This document shows, piece after piece, positions 34,901 to 49,900 of a DNA stretch of 64,000 nucleotides. Numbering within the stretch: the first letter of the stretch is position 1; each line of letters opens with the position of its first letter. Under the pieces are notes generated by a model. It did not search any database, was not told the DNA's origin, and was given only the letters and a program-made list of their open reading frames with translations. The DNA comes from Hanleya hanleyi (taxonomy: Eukaryota; Mollusca; Polyplacophora; Lepidopleurida; Hanleyidae): the NCBI GenBank assembly GCA_036873755.1, contig JAVTVY010020551.1, positions 1 through 64,000 of the forward strand, in the 5' to 3' direction. Position numbers and translations under genes: made by a program.

Positions 34901-37900
34901 TAAATTATTTTCGTGTATCTGGACAAAATTTCGAAAATGCTTTTTGAATGGTAGGGAGCCATGTCCCACCAGCAGGCCAGCACGAGTATAGCTGGACTGT
35001 TATTTTATTTTCATTTTGCAGAATATATTGGAGGCAGGTAACTTTATCGGAGTTGGTTTTGATGGTAGAGGCGATTACAGTTCCAGTTCGCGAAAGAAAA
35101 GTATTGTGCAACGGACATGTTTGCGTGGCGGAAGGTAAGCGGTATATATTGTATATATAGTTTACAATTACTATAAAATGACCAAAGCAGTCAATGTAAT
35201 AGTGCCTGCATATTCTGGTAGAACGTGGTCCATTTGTTTTCAGACTCAGTGGTGCAGTAATAGAAAAGAAAATATACGTCAATGAAGCATATTGCTTCAT
35301 CGATTTCGGCTTTGATACAATAAGAAGCCAGGGTCATCTATAATAGTGTAATTCCGTTGTTCGATCAAAATACGTTAACCACAGACGTTAGTTTGAACTC
35401 GAATTCGCTGCAACACGTCGAAAACAAGATGTTGAAAGCTGTTTTGAATAACGCTGTTTGTCAACCACCTCACTGGGGTATGATAATACCCCAGTCACCA
35501 GTCAGATTTTTGGACAGGATTTCCGCCCTGAGCAGCAAACCGCCGGAAGTAAAATCAATAATTTCCGAACAATTCGATTACTTTTCAATTGTGCATAATA
35601 ACTCTGTTGACCTAGCGTTAAAAAGAATCATCTGGGGATTATTTTTCCTGTTTATTACGGGCGGTGCATATGAAAAGTAGTTCGCTCATGTACAAAACTA
35701 AAGGAGTTGTTCGGCCGGATTCAAACTGGACCGTGTTTCGTTGGTTTTCCCTATACGTCAGAGTAACATCGTAAAGATCATCTTTCCCTATTGTGGGCAG
35801 GGGTATAAGTGAAGTGAGCCTGTGAAACAGACATGCGCTGTGGGAAGGTTGGCTGTTTGTCAGACAGGTTACCTCCCTTTTCACGAATTTCTCTCCCATA
35901 AAACACGTGCTGGATGAATCAGTGAGTGCATTTATGACTCTTTATAATAATATAAATATAAGCTATATGTTTGTTCGTTTTCTGTCATTATCGCCTTTCT
36001 TTTGTTTCAGCTATGGCGGGCGATCCGTGCCGGACACTATGACAGTGCACGGGGTTTACGACACGAACGTCAAGACCATGGCGTTCAGTTCCACCAGGCA
36101 GTACCAGTCCCATCTGGAACGGAAGGCGGCCGTGGCCCAATCTAGCTATATGTTCCAAGAGGCCACAGACAAAGCTTATGGGAGAAGTTCTGGAGGGTTT
36201 CTAGGGTTATTTGGAGTTGGTAGTAGTCACAGCTCTCTCAACAAACAGTCGAATTCTAACGCTCATTCGCATTCCTCCGCCGAGCACAGCAAGGAAAGCC
36301 AACACAGTGAACACCAGACCTACATGTCTTTGTTAGAACTGAGCGTCATACGGTGAGATTTGGTTATAATGGCAGTCACGCATTAAAGCCGTGACCAAAA
36401 TAATGACGCGAAATTCATTTCCCAAACTTATCTTGTATATTGGCGTTACTGTCTTAAATGTTGCACGCGTTTTCTTCCAAATTGACGTCACAAACAAGAA
36501 ATATCACTCCTGCACTCGCACGTCACAAGTGTCACGTTGCATTTCGATGAAGAAATACCTGTCCTAGACCTAGTAGTTCTCTCCCCGCTAAAGGAGGAGA
36601 GACCTAGCGGAATGTCATTTAGGAGGACACGTTTGACCAGAAAATGTAGCGCACATTCTTGCTCGGCAGACAAATCCATCAACCAAATGTAAAACCGCTT
36701 ACCTTAAATACTTGGGAAGGAACGAGTTATGCTTACAACCACGATCATCTCAACAGGTACTCCTTTCTGGGGTCTTCTTTTCTCTTGCACCTGTTCCGTT
36801 TTCTCCTCGACTCCATTTCAACTTTCGAAAATTGGTCGCACGCGTATTCGTCAACCAACCGGAAGATAGCGATACTGACATCATCATAATACGATTTTAT
36901 CCAAACAGGTCTCCACAAGTACAAACGATCTCTACCTGTAATAATTAAGCTATGTCTACGATCGTTCGCACTTGTAGAGACCTGTTTGGATAAAGACCGT
37001 GATGTGACGATGTCAGTATCGCTATGTTCAGGTTAGTTGACGCATGCGCGTCCGACCAATTTTCGAAAGTTGAAATGTAATGAAGAGAACGAAAGGAGTA
37101 CCTGTTGAAGATCGTAAGCATCGTTCCTTCCCAAGTATTTAATGTAAGCGGTTTTACATTTAGTTCATGGATTTGTCTGTCGAGCAAGAATGTGCGCTAC
37201 ATTTTCTGGTCAAACGTGTCTTCCTAAATAACATTCCGCTAGGTCTCTCCTCCTTTAGCGGGGAGAGAACTACTAGGTCTATACCTGTCCGTGATAAGAT
37301 AATGTCATGATGTCGTTAGCAAAAGCTGTTTGCAGCTTCTCTTTAAGTTTTTACTAACTCTCGAACACAGAAGACTTCGATTATTGACGCTTAATTCTTT
37401 TTGTGGCCGTGGCTAATTACTGAAATTTAGATCTGAGGCTTATGCGCAAAAATGATTCACCCGGTGATGCTTCAACAGATCTGAATACTTGAATAATACA
37501 TATTGGAGCATCAGTCATATTTAGTAACCATAGAGAACTATGTTTTTTGTGAGCATAACATGCCATTCAAAATAAGCTTTATATTTTCCCCCATTGCACT
37601 TTAAGGTATGAACTGTTCCTGGACGAAGTCAACTTTTACGATCTCAACATGGAATTTCTCCAGGATTTTCTAGCTTTACCGCAGTCTTACGTTGGGAGTG
37701 ATTCACAAAAATTCCGTAAGTTTGTGATTACTTTTAATACTCTTAGCTGTTCCTTATGACCAGGACCCACAGTAACTTGATCAGTGGGTGTCTTCATCGA
37801 TGTTGTTATTGTTGTTAATAAAACCACTTTTACAGAATAAACTTATTTACCACTTTTCTCATACACCACGATGACAGTGGAATGCGTTCTACGCGACATA

Positions 37901-40900
37901 TACACATCTACATACCTCTGTCCTTCATATATCTCTATATACACCAGAGGAGGTATGTGGATCGGTGTTTGTCCAGAGAAAGTCATCGTCATGTAACAAA
38001 GGGTGGAAAACAGCATCGATGATACTCACTGCTAATCAAGCCTCTGTGCCAGGAGCCTGAAAGAAATAACACTGCTGTGTACGCCTTTGCCAACCATTAC
38101 CCTTCCAATATATCACTTATAGCTACATATGTGGGACTGAACTTTTGATATTGTATTTCCTTATTTCTTTGTCGTGTCTTTCCTTTAAACAGAGGATTTC
38201 ATTTTGCGCTGGGGAACACATTACATCAAGTCGGCTAAATTTGGAGGACAGTTACGGTTAACAAAAACTAAAGAAGCAGAAGAAGGCGAATCGATGTCGT
38301 CATTTGCCACCCGAGCTCAGATCGACTATAAGGCAATGTTCAGGTTTGTTTTCAATCATGCGCTTATCTTTCTGCAAAACACTATATAAATGCAATCAGA
38401 ATCAGCGGCCATGCCGGCTATGCAACATATTGTCGAGTATCTTCGATTGAGCAAATCAATGATCCCATCAAATCGAAGGGTTATACTGCCGGAATTATCG
38501 GACTTCTGCGATTCAACAAGTTTAGGTCGAGGGGCCTTCCACTCAAGAATAACTGGTAAATTTTTCGGGGTCAAAATTCATTCCGACCGAAGAATATCTA
38601 ATCAAAATTTATTCAGATTCAAGAATTTTGGCTCGAGATATTGACCCAAGAATATTGGGTCGAGATTTGACAGAAGAATGCTGGTTCGCAGTTATCTGTC
38701 CACTACACCTGTCGACCCAACATTATTGGGTCAAAATCCTGAGCCTATAACAGTGGGTACGCCACGTCAATACCCAAAAGTATTGGGTCAAGTTTTTTAA
38801 AGTTTTTTAGGTCGATTCGAGCAAACCATTCGTACAGTGAAGGGTTCAAGAACTCTTCAGAAATACCATTATAAGCTGTCCAACATGGTCGACCAAAGTT
38901 GGTCTAATCAGTTATATTTGATTTGATTAGGAGTGTCGCGATTCCTCAATCGTTCCTCCATCTATTTTGTAGTTTCAAACTAGGCTTGTTTCTAAATGTG
39001 ACGCAAAGTCTTGTATCAGAGAAAAAATATCAAGAAAATATGCATTTCGTTACAACAGAATATGCCTTCCTCTTCAGCACATACTCGGCACGCTCTGCAC
39101 AGTACAAGTCCAGCAGCTGGTTCCACTCGTCAAGTTCGGGAACGGAGCAAAGCAGGGGAGAGACGAAGGGTGAAGCTCATTCGAGTTCACGGGCATCACA
39201 GGATACTAATGAAGAAGCGTACATTGATTGGTTTATCTATTTCATCTAGAGAAATAAGGAGCGGTTTTCTGCAACAAATGGTTCGATTGTTTGATCAAAT
39301 ACTTGATGCTCCAGTGCACTGATCGTTCTAGCTATGTGTGGACAGCCCTGTTGGTATATTGGACACAGAAACAATACCGGAACGCATTGTAGTATGTGAA
39401 TGCTTGCCTTTTATTCCTCCAATACCGAAAAGTTCCATTTCACCAATTCATGGTGTAGGGGAGATAACTCTATACCACACGCAGCACCTTTTTGAGAGTA
39501 ACTTGATTGTTTTGAAAATGAGCTTTGACAGGTAAATCTGCTGCATTAGGTGTGAAAGCTGTGGGAAGCAGATTTATCTGGGGAAGCTCGTGTCAAATGT
39601 TAGTCTCATGGTGTAGGGGAGATAACTCTATACAACACGCAGCACCTTTTGAGACTTAACTTGATTTATTCGACGTGAGCGGTCGCAGACACGCTTGCTC
39701 TCTCAGATGTGAAAGCTCTGGAAGCAGATTCATCGGGGGAAGCCTGTGTCAAATGAACCGAGTTAGTCTCGAATGGTGCTACTTTCCGGTGGACGGTGGA
39801 AATAACTCAACTTAATGTCAGTGTGGCATAATTCATTTGGTGATTTCAGATATCAACAGCGGTACTCGAACGAGGCGTTGATGGTGGAGGGAGGAGACCA
39901 GAATATTGCCGCCGTCATCAGTGAAATGTACACCTACGGGTTCAAGCACGAGCTTGTCGAGTGGCTTCATTCAATTCCGGATTACCCCAAACCCTTTGAC
40001 TTCCAGATGGCCCCGATCACAGATATGTGCGAGATGAACTACAAGACCCTTTTTCCTAACGGGACAATGGACATGTGGTGTTTTGGCAAACAGTATGTAC
40101 AAGTAGTTAACCGTCGTGCTTATATATATGTATGTTCTGCAGATTACAACAACGTGAGAAATATAACCGTTACCGTCTGTTGGGGTCTTCCCTTGATAGC
40201 AAAGGGCGCCGGCTCCAATAGATGGCAATGCGATTCACTCCGCGCACTACATGTGCTTTTATTTGAAGAAATGTTTTGAAATAGGGACAATTTTATAGCT
40301 CTGACTTGAAGTTGCCAAAAACCCCTGGATATGAACCATATCTAACACATCGATGTCAGTAATCAGTTTAAAATATTTTCCGATGTATACGCATAGCGAC
40401 TGTCGCCTCAGATCAGGCACAACGGCTAGCGATGGTCAGTGAAGTGTGTCAATAATTTCCTCTAACATTCTGGGTTCTGATCGTCGTCCTCGAGATATCT
40501 GTCTATTTGTTATGTTTTAACTTCGTCTTTACCGGCAATTTTAACAGTTCCTAGCTGGTATCAACACTGTCAACAACATGAATAAAGCGAAGCTATAATA
40601 TCATCGTGTACGAAGGTTCCGTCAACGATGATACTCCAGGCTTTTGAACAAGATTAGATGAAAAAGTTTGTCTAGAAATTCCTCATTTTTGTATGTCAGA
40701 GACAGGCAATCATTGAACTATATTTCTATCGATACGGTACAGAGAGGGTTAATATAGGCCATACGCTGAAATCTGCCCTTTCACGCTTGCATTGTTACTG
40801 TTGATCTTGAAGTACCTGTATTCAGGTGGCTTAGTGAAATTACCGTTACAGAGCGGATAAAAGCACCCACATTTGGCAAGTAGCTTCCTTTGTGCATATT

Positions 40901-43900
40901 ATTCAATTTTAGCCCAGGAGCCGTCCTAGATTTTTCGGATTTTCCAAAATCCAAGATGGCCGACATATATGATAAGATCTTGGGTTACAGGAGACACGAC
41001 AAGGATTCATAGTTCCAAAGTAAAGATTCTGCGGTGATTTAACCTGAATTTGGACATGCGTAGCAATGCTTCCAATACACTACTATAAATTGATTTATTG
41101 TTTTCCCGCTGGAGACGAATATCGAGATATTGGAGTAGTATATAAAGGTGAAATTCCAGTGCATTGAGGTTGAGGCTGATGACGTCATGTGGAGCTGACG
41201 TCATTTCCGGGTCAAAGATCACTTCCGGGTCAAAGGTCACTTCCGTTGCGAGGTCATATCCGGATCAAAAGCCACTTCCGGCGGTGATGCGGTCACTTTT
41301 GGTACCAGTTGATAATTCCCCGGTTAATGTGAATTGAGTTGCCAGTCACGTTAATGTTAATGAGGCAGTCACTTCGCCCGAATCACTGGGAATCTTTGAG
41401 AAGTATCGGTCATCTCCGGGAATATCTGGATGGTAATTGACCTTAGAGGTCGATCCTATCTTTCTCTGTCAATGCTCTAGCCATATATGCAGCGAGAGAT
41501 GGGAAATCTCCAAGCATAACAATAAATGCAACGAGAGAAGATGAATCTCCATGACCCTGGTGGGAGTCGAACCAGCAATGCGGGCACCAAAGGCTGGTAC
41601 ATAATAGGAAAGGTTGAATATACGCTGATATACCCCAAGTACTAGAGGTCGGGCCCCCGACATTTACTTCTATGTCCAGCCTAATTTGCTAAGAATAATA
41701 CCTTGGACTTTTCGAGCAACATAAAAAGTGTGATTTTCAGAATACCCCATATTCGCTATTTTGAATTAAACCATCATATTTTTAGCTAAAAATTATGGAA
41801 ATGGCTAAAAATTAGCCCAATATAATATTTCATTGTATAGTATCCCCTCCCACCTTGAACCCTTCCACACAAAGAACTAATTTAGCATGAGTATCCATTT
41901 TAACAAACAATGCCATCAAAAATCACATTTGGCGTTCTTGATCGGTCACGTCTAAGTGTAAAGATCATGGCTAAATTTGATATGGTTGCAATGAGGTGCC
42001 CTCAGAAAGTCGTTGTTTCCCCTGCATTTTTCATTATATTTCTGGCCTACAAGTGCATAAAACTAATTTATTTAGCCTAAAATAGGATTCTCCATCGCAC
42101 TGGTATTTTAAGCGAAAAATCGGTAAAAAAAGCACATCGGCCGAAAAATGTCTTCGGAACAGATGACGTCAATGTGACGTCAGCATGATGACCATCTTGA
42201 TTTTTTTAAAGCATTTTACGGTAGGCGTTGGCCCAAGTATATAGTATGGAAAGTTGCAATCATCTAGATCGAGGAATAACGAAAATAGACAGGGAGCAAA
42301 CACCCATCCCTCCAACCCGCCCAAGAATGCAATTAATAGACTCAAAATACACCGGATCTGAGTAGAGTTCAGTTGCAGGTAATATTAGCTATAGGTAATG
42401 TGTATATTTGTAACAAATTGGATTCAAAGGCCTCAATAAACCATAATTTGATAGCAAAATTTGGCCTTCCTAAGAAACGCAGAACCCGGGGAAAATGCAT
42501 ATTTTATAATGTGTGGCGGCCATCTTGGATTGCCGTGTTTCTCGTGAATTCTAAAGGAAAGTCAAGAGAGCTCCTAGGCCGAAACTTATCAGTAGACCTC
42601 AAGGAAGTATCAGGCAAAATATAGCGCTTTTAGCCAGCCTGTAACGGTAATGTTGAAAATGACCCTAAACCACCTGACTAATGGGTTCATATGACCTCAG
42701 GTCATTTAATCGGAATTAGACACAAGTTACGAAACGTTACGCCAAAGACCTTGCACACCACGCTCGTATTTCGCTGTCAGCATGCGATATGTTTCGCCAA
42801 ATTTGGGAAACTTTGAGTGGTAGCGCTTGGTGGTATAGCGCTGTTTTACAAGTTTCTCCAATAATAGCTTCTGCTGTTGTTTAAACTCGTCACACAGGAT
42901 CTAGCAAATGCTACTAGGCGAGATATGTATACGCCATATGCACGTCCCTCTGGAATGTGACTGTCCAGAAATCACCTTTCTTGTTTTAAAGTCGACGACC
43001 GATTTATCTGTCATTTCCAAAGAAAATGTTGATCTTGATCATGGTATGAAAATGTTTCTGGATGAGGCCACGAGTGTAAAATGATATAAATATTATTTCC
43101 AATTCGTCCTGGATGACGACATGTCCAGCATGGCAACATTATTCGTGGTTATGCCCAGAAGCATATTCCACATTTCTTGATAGAATTTCTACAATTACAA
43201 GAAAACGTATACCAGTTTAAGCTGGCACTGATACACACGATGTTTGGATTTTCTTTCCAGGAATTTGCTGATGGACGATGAAAGCGGAAGAAAATATTAT
43301 ATTCTCGAGGTCACAGAGACCGACGATGGCAATAGAACGACCAGAGAAGTCAAGAGACGTTATTGTGACTACATGTCAGCGGATTTGTTCAGCGATTCAC
43401 TGCGCAGGCGCTGTGGATCTCTTCGGAGAGCCATGTCCGTCTACATGGAAGAGGTGAATAGATAAGCTTTTTATCAATCGAACATTAATCGTGTGTGGAG
43501 AGTGAATGTTTCTTTATGGGTCTGGAACAATGCAAAAGTAACTTCAGGTTTTTAAAGCCTATCATATATTCGGGACTCATTTCGAGCTTGTTTGCATGAA
43601 CCACGCAACAGAGCAAAGGCAAATTAAAGCATTTACTCGAAAAATTGCGATTTCGGAGTTCAAGTTATCTCGATCTTGATCAACCCAATCAGTGCAATTA
43701 TTTTTATATTTTCTGGTAATGCATGTTCTAAATAGGTAGTGTGGAAAATTGAAGCTCCAGAGGTAACACACATCATCGAGAGGAGGTGGGGTGGGGTGGA
43801 TTTCGAAGTCATCCCCTTCTTTGCACACGCTCCGGTAGGGGGAGGATGGGGGGGGGGGGGGGCTACACCAAATCGCACAGTCAGGCGGGGTTACCTTCCA

Positions 43901-46900
43901 GTTTACTTACCTTATCTAAGAAAAAGTGTAATATGCTTCGGGCCACAGTGCTATTTTGGGCAGGTGCTATTTCCTATCGTTACACGCACATCATTCATGG
44001 ATATAGACAATTGTACATACGTTTGAAAAGGAAGTGAAAGCTGATCAGTGTACTAGACCATTTTTTCTGTCAAATATCTAATCTGAAGAAAAAACTCAAT
44101 TTTGGCGGTGAAATAAAATTTAACAAAATAATATTTCCTATGAGAGAGAAGTGTCAACAATTTTTATTGATGTCAGGAAGACATGACGATGTTCTGTACA
44201 TAGAATCCCCTAATACGGAACCTTCTCCGAATGACATCTTTGAATTCTGTATTTTAATAGGGCCCAATACCTAGTACCGACATACATCTTCCACCTGGTA
44301 ATTCCACGTGTGGTGTTAACAGGATGTCATTCGGTGAATCGGATGATCCTGAGAGAGTTCTACCTTGGGAAAAGATGACAGACGGTTCGCACTTTAAGGT
44401 ATTCTTCAATATAATTAAAATTATATCCTATCTGCTCCCTCATTTGGATATGTTGCTTGCAGTATCTAACCGGCTTGCACAAACGCGAGTGTCAACCAAT
44501 CCCGAGAGCTCTTCATACTGCTTTGAAGGGATCATAATGGTAAGTGCGTTGTGGTTGACTCAGGCGAATCACACGCCAATCTGTTGGGGAATCTTCTGAT
44601 GTGGCCACTCTCGTCAGGTTGGTACCATAATGCGAGGCAGAATTATGGACTGGTCATGGCGTAAATCTTTGGTGAAAGCAGATATTCCCCTCCCCAACTG
44701 CAAGTAAAGTAGTTAAAATGTGACCGTGACGTCATAAGACTATTAAATATTCATGAGCTGGGCGCTCTGAACACCAAATTCAATTGAAATCAGTAAGATC
44801 CTACATAGTCACATATAGGATTGGGGAGCATTGATAGGATATTAATTTATTAAGATTGAGGTATTCTTATTTCTCCACTGGATTGATATTTATTACCTAT
44901 GTGTTTCTCTTTCATTCAGAGGTACACGAAACCATCTTAGTTACTTGGGTTGTTATAGATGAATTATCTGCCCATCAAGAAATTGCGATAAGTTGAATAA
45001 TTTTGTTTCTACCGAACAAAATAATTGGGTGATCAAATTAATTAGAAATGAGTCCGGTAGGCCTCTCTGCTTCGCAATGTCTGTATGTCCACTAGCCCGA
45101 GATTCCTGGCTTTTTTGGTTTTGTTACAGACATTTTCTTCGGCTACCAAGGGGGGGTCAAATATACAACCGTCTTGGTTCATAATTCAATTTCGTTCACT
45201 GAAGCCGTGGTAGAAAACGCCTGAGAAACTGTTTGGCGCGAGTGATGGGAGGCAATTCTTGACTCAGCGTGCAACATCTACGTGGAACATTTCACACGTC
45301 CAACGCTATGTCGTGGAACATTGTTATGTTTAACTTTACCGCAAGATAGACTACCATCATCCTCATGGGCTATCACGATTTACAGAAGAACACGTGATAC
45401 GTCTCGGCTACGTTCGAGAATCCGCTGAATTCTCGAGTCTGAATGTTTAGTTATCGACGAATGCTTTCCTGTAGAGTTATACGGTTGCTTTTTTAATCGC
45501 CAGACGTCGTCAATTTTCCCCACCTCTTGCATATCGCTCCAATTTATTAACTGTATATAGTAGGATTCTGCTGGTAGATTGTTAGTCCCCGAGGCTGCCC
45601 TCTGTACATGTCTCTGGACAAATATATGTAGGTTTATTGCTTTGGTGGGAAATTTAAGCCGTACGACGCCGGGCATTACAGGTTAGTTTTCCTGGATATT
45701 CTTGCATTTACCATGTTCACCCCATGTTGAGGTTTTTACTCCATCAAACGTCCACGATGCTCATCCATTAACATCAGATGAGTTGTTTGAGATGATCTGT
45801 CATCACAGCTCCCGAGCTAGCGTATGTAATTGCTGCTTAAGCCGGTGCTACGGGACGTGTGAATACTTCATAAGTCTCCACATGAACAGCTGCAATAAAA
45901 GCGCGGCTGAGATATACGAATGCTGTAGAGTCATATGGTTGCTTTTTAATCGGCATTCGTCGTCAATTTTTTCCACCTCTTACATATCGCTCCAATTCAT
46001 CCAATGAAAATACGAGGAATTTACAGGTGATGCACACCTTTCACGGGCTGACAAATCGCCGTGTTCCAAACTACCCTTGCAATATTTGTATAATATTAAC
46101 TAGATCAATTTCAGTGACGTATCATTTTAAATTGTCCTGTGGTGCTACTTAACGTCACTTTTAATGCTTACATGTGCCATATGTGTATCAATGATGTTCA
46201 TGCAAAATGCAGAAAATCAATTTTGACATCGCAAGCCTACCAGAAGAGGGATTTTTTTCGGCTGATCGTCACACTGTCTTTGGAGAAAGATCACATAAAT
46301 TTGCTCAAAGATTATATATTGTACACAATGCTGCTCTCTTTTACAGGTGGTTTTCGACTCCCCCATGGCTATAGATGGCGTAGCAGGAGCTCAAGAAACA
46401 GTTATTGTCTTTTATCATCACATGAACAGGAAATGGTTCGTCAAGAGTTCCGATGGCATCACTCACCTGTACGATGGTTATAACAACGGAGGAACCGAGG
46501 ACATCGAATCTCACAAGGTTAGTACGCCTTCTTATACAAGTAGATCAACTGCGTCTGTAGTAGATAAAGAGCATCTGGGGTATTATTGATCTAATTATTT
46601 GTTACCCAGGGTAAAATTTAATGGGGGTACTTGGTTACGTGATCGTCACGTGATACCCGGGGGGAACAAATCAGTAGACCAATAATGCCCCAGAAGCTCT
46701 TCCTCAATATGCGCCCAGTGTTTAATAGTGAGCCTTCTTGTAGATCAACTGCGTCGATCAAATGTTCAATTTTGTATCCTTTCCATGACCTATCCTTGAC
46801 TCTGGTTTAATAAGATCAAAGTGCATTGACAACGCACCATAGATGCAAAGTTATACAAATTTTTTTTTTTTTTTTTTTGAAAACAAAAGGGCACTAATAT

Positions 46901-49900
46901 CTGGTTTACCACTGTTAGTTACACGTTAGTATGAAAGAAACTATGGAAATCGGTGAAGTATCACGTGCAAATAAGCCAGATCTTGGTTACCTATAACAGA
47001 ATGGACGAAAATAAAAAATGTTTTCGTGCCAAATTTTGATCTAGATTGCCTCTATCGATCTCCCAACAAAATTAATTAACTAATATTTATATAACATTAT
47101 ATTTCGAGTAATCAAAGGTTAAAACCGAAAGGCAGTTATCATTGTCAGGGGTTGGACCATATGTTGAAATAGCCCGTTGTCGAATCGCTCATTTCGTTAG
47201 CTTCACTTGTTCTATTATTCGCCAATTTCATTGAAGCAAGCACAATTTGTCAAGATTTGAATGGGTAAAATCTAACGGATAATATTTTGTAGATTTCACT
47301 TAGAGGTTTGATTTTGGAATACGACAACCAAACCGGCTTGTTGAATCTTCAACCTGCGGACTTTGACCTTTCGAAGACACTAATTCCCATCCTGTCTGAA
47401 AAACTACGTGGAGCCACCTTAGCTAAAGTTGAATATCTCTCAATGTTCCACGAGATTGATGAGCACAGGTTTGTATTTATTGAACCTAAAATTTTGAAAC
47501 TGTTGGTGAACCCAATTATGAGTTACTCAAGTACATGTCGTCGGCGAACAATCGTTCTAGATCTATGCCTGTATTTGATCATCATGAAAGCATTCACATG
47601 CCCTTTTTCTTAAAGGGCTCGATTATTATTTGTTCTGCATGTTGCATAGGGTTTCATGAAATAAACGACAATTATGTGATAAACGTGTAAGTAATTTTAT
47701 TCGCATACGCTGGGTGAGAATGATATCACCAGGGCGAGAATAATTTCCACCCATGTGAAATTGCAAAAAAAAAATCGCTAAATCGTTAATTTACGCACGG
47801 TTAGTGTGGGAAAGTTTATATTTTAGGGCGAGGGCGAAGCCCGCGCCCTAAAATTTATAAACTTCCCCACACTAACCGTGCGTAAATTAACGATTTAGCA
47901 CGCCTATGAAAACATTATTTCTATTCTATTGCACTACTCAAATTGATTGTCAACGAAGATTACAATGAAAGATTGAAAAAATATGGTAAACGTTCACAAC
48001 CTTTCTTTCCTTTGTTGAAATGTGCTGCCCGCCTCAGTTGGAAGAGTGTCAATATCGATGGACGAGTTTATGTGGCCTCTCAGAAGGGGGCGCAGTGAAA
48101 CATGCATGCATACAAGCCTATTTGTGTGGCATACTTAATCAATAACGATGGAACCAACAGTTAAGCTTCAGTTAAGCTTTTTCTCAAGCAATGAAAAATG
48201 TGGCCAGTATTTATTTAACTAGGAAGGAAATTTATGTTCACGGTGCTATTGAAAAAATTGGCATTTTGGAAAAACCGCCAAGATGTGATGAATGTGGAAC
48301 AAATGTGAAATTACAAACATTTGATGTCGTTTGTGATTTCTGTGGCCTGTAACCGATATCACATCAATGATAGATACACCCGCCTCAAGCAGAACCGTGG
48401 CAGTTGTTGATCTCAAGCAATGGTTGGTGTAACGGGTGATCTTTAGATGTATTTATTTATAAGATTTGATTGCAATATAAAACGAATTTGATACCTTTAA
48501 ATATTTCCTATTTCTTTTGCCTGTCGGTCCCTGGCTCATTTCGTTTGTTAGCCAGATCTCCTAATTTCTTATCGTCAGCGGAGAAAAATCTACCTTTGTT
48601 CAGTTGATCACACTCGTGTCGTGTCTCGTTTAAAACAGCAAGAAGAGATTCATCATCAGCCTCTCTCATGAACTTTTCGATCTACGCTTCTCTAGATAAT
48701 TCATATTCTGAAAGCACGTCTTGTTTCTCCTGTTGATTTGTTTCTTATTGTGTACACTCGTACGTCCCGATTGGTTTGTAAATATCTGAGATTAAACATT
48801 TTCTACCTTTAAAATAAAGTACAGTTCCTACTTGCAGGGTATCCATTCTATTTGTTTACTCGATTGTACAGACAGACGAGACTTTGTCCTGCAATTTATC
48901 ACCCGCCCTGTGAAATGGATTCTCTCTAGTGAACACCTGTGCGTGTCAAGATCACGGATGTAGATTTCATACGTCACAAAGTTCTTAACTGTGCTAAATC
49001 GTGTAATAATTGCACGGCTATCAGTGTGTAATAGGTGTAAGTGTTATAGAATACACGATTTACCACGGTTATGTGAAATGTACATGTGTCAAGTGCAGGT
49101 GTTCATCAGGAGATTCAATTTCACAAGTCGGATGAAGAAAGACGTCTGCTTCCATACAAGTAACAATCGAATAAAACAAACAAATAAATTACAAGATGAA
49201 ATTTCCTTCTCAAGTTTAACTGTTGTTTCCATCTGGAAATTGATTAAGAAATCCAACAGCTGACTCAGCTGACAAAATCACTCCCCATCTGAGGGACCAC
49301 ATAAACTCGTCCACTGAGATTGGCACGATGCCAACCGAGACGGGAGCATCGTCCACACAGCAGTGGACGAGTTTTTTTTTCAAAAATGGAGAGAAAGGTT
49401 GTCAAAGTTTAAAATATGTTTTCAATCTTTCATTGTAATCATTGTAATCAATAGGGGTAGTGCAATAGAATATAAATAATGTTTTCATAGGCGTGCTAAA
49501 TGGTTATTTTACGCCCGGTTAGTGTGCGAAAGTTTATAAATTTTAGGGCGCGTTGCCCGCATCCTAAAATATAAACTTTCCCACACTAACCGTGCGTAAA
49601 ATAACCATTTAGCACGCCTATGAAAACATTATTTCTTAAATATACCGTAATTTTGAAAAAACACAATGTCACTTATTAACCACCGTACATATGATACGGA
49701 CTGGACTCACCAGATATCCGTAAATTTCGTTTCAGATTTACATGGTTGATTTTAGCCCCAGTCTAAATTCCTTATGACTATGTATTGAACCTGTATCTTA
49801 AATCCAGAGCGGTTCAAAGTAATTATACGGTTGTTGTTGTTGTTGTTGTTGTTGTTGCTGTTGTTGTTTTATAGGAGCGAATATGGTATCGGTGCCATAC

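Noticed and set aside
41540..41660. tRNA gene
   Set aside because: Only the B-box fits; no acceptor stem, anticodon arm or A-box could be aligned.
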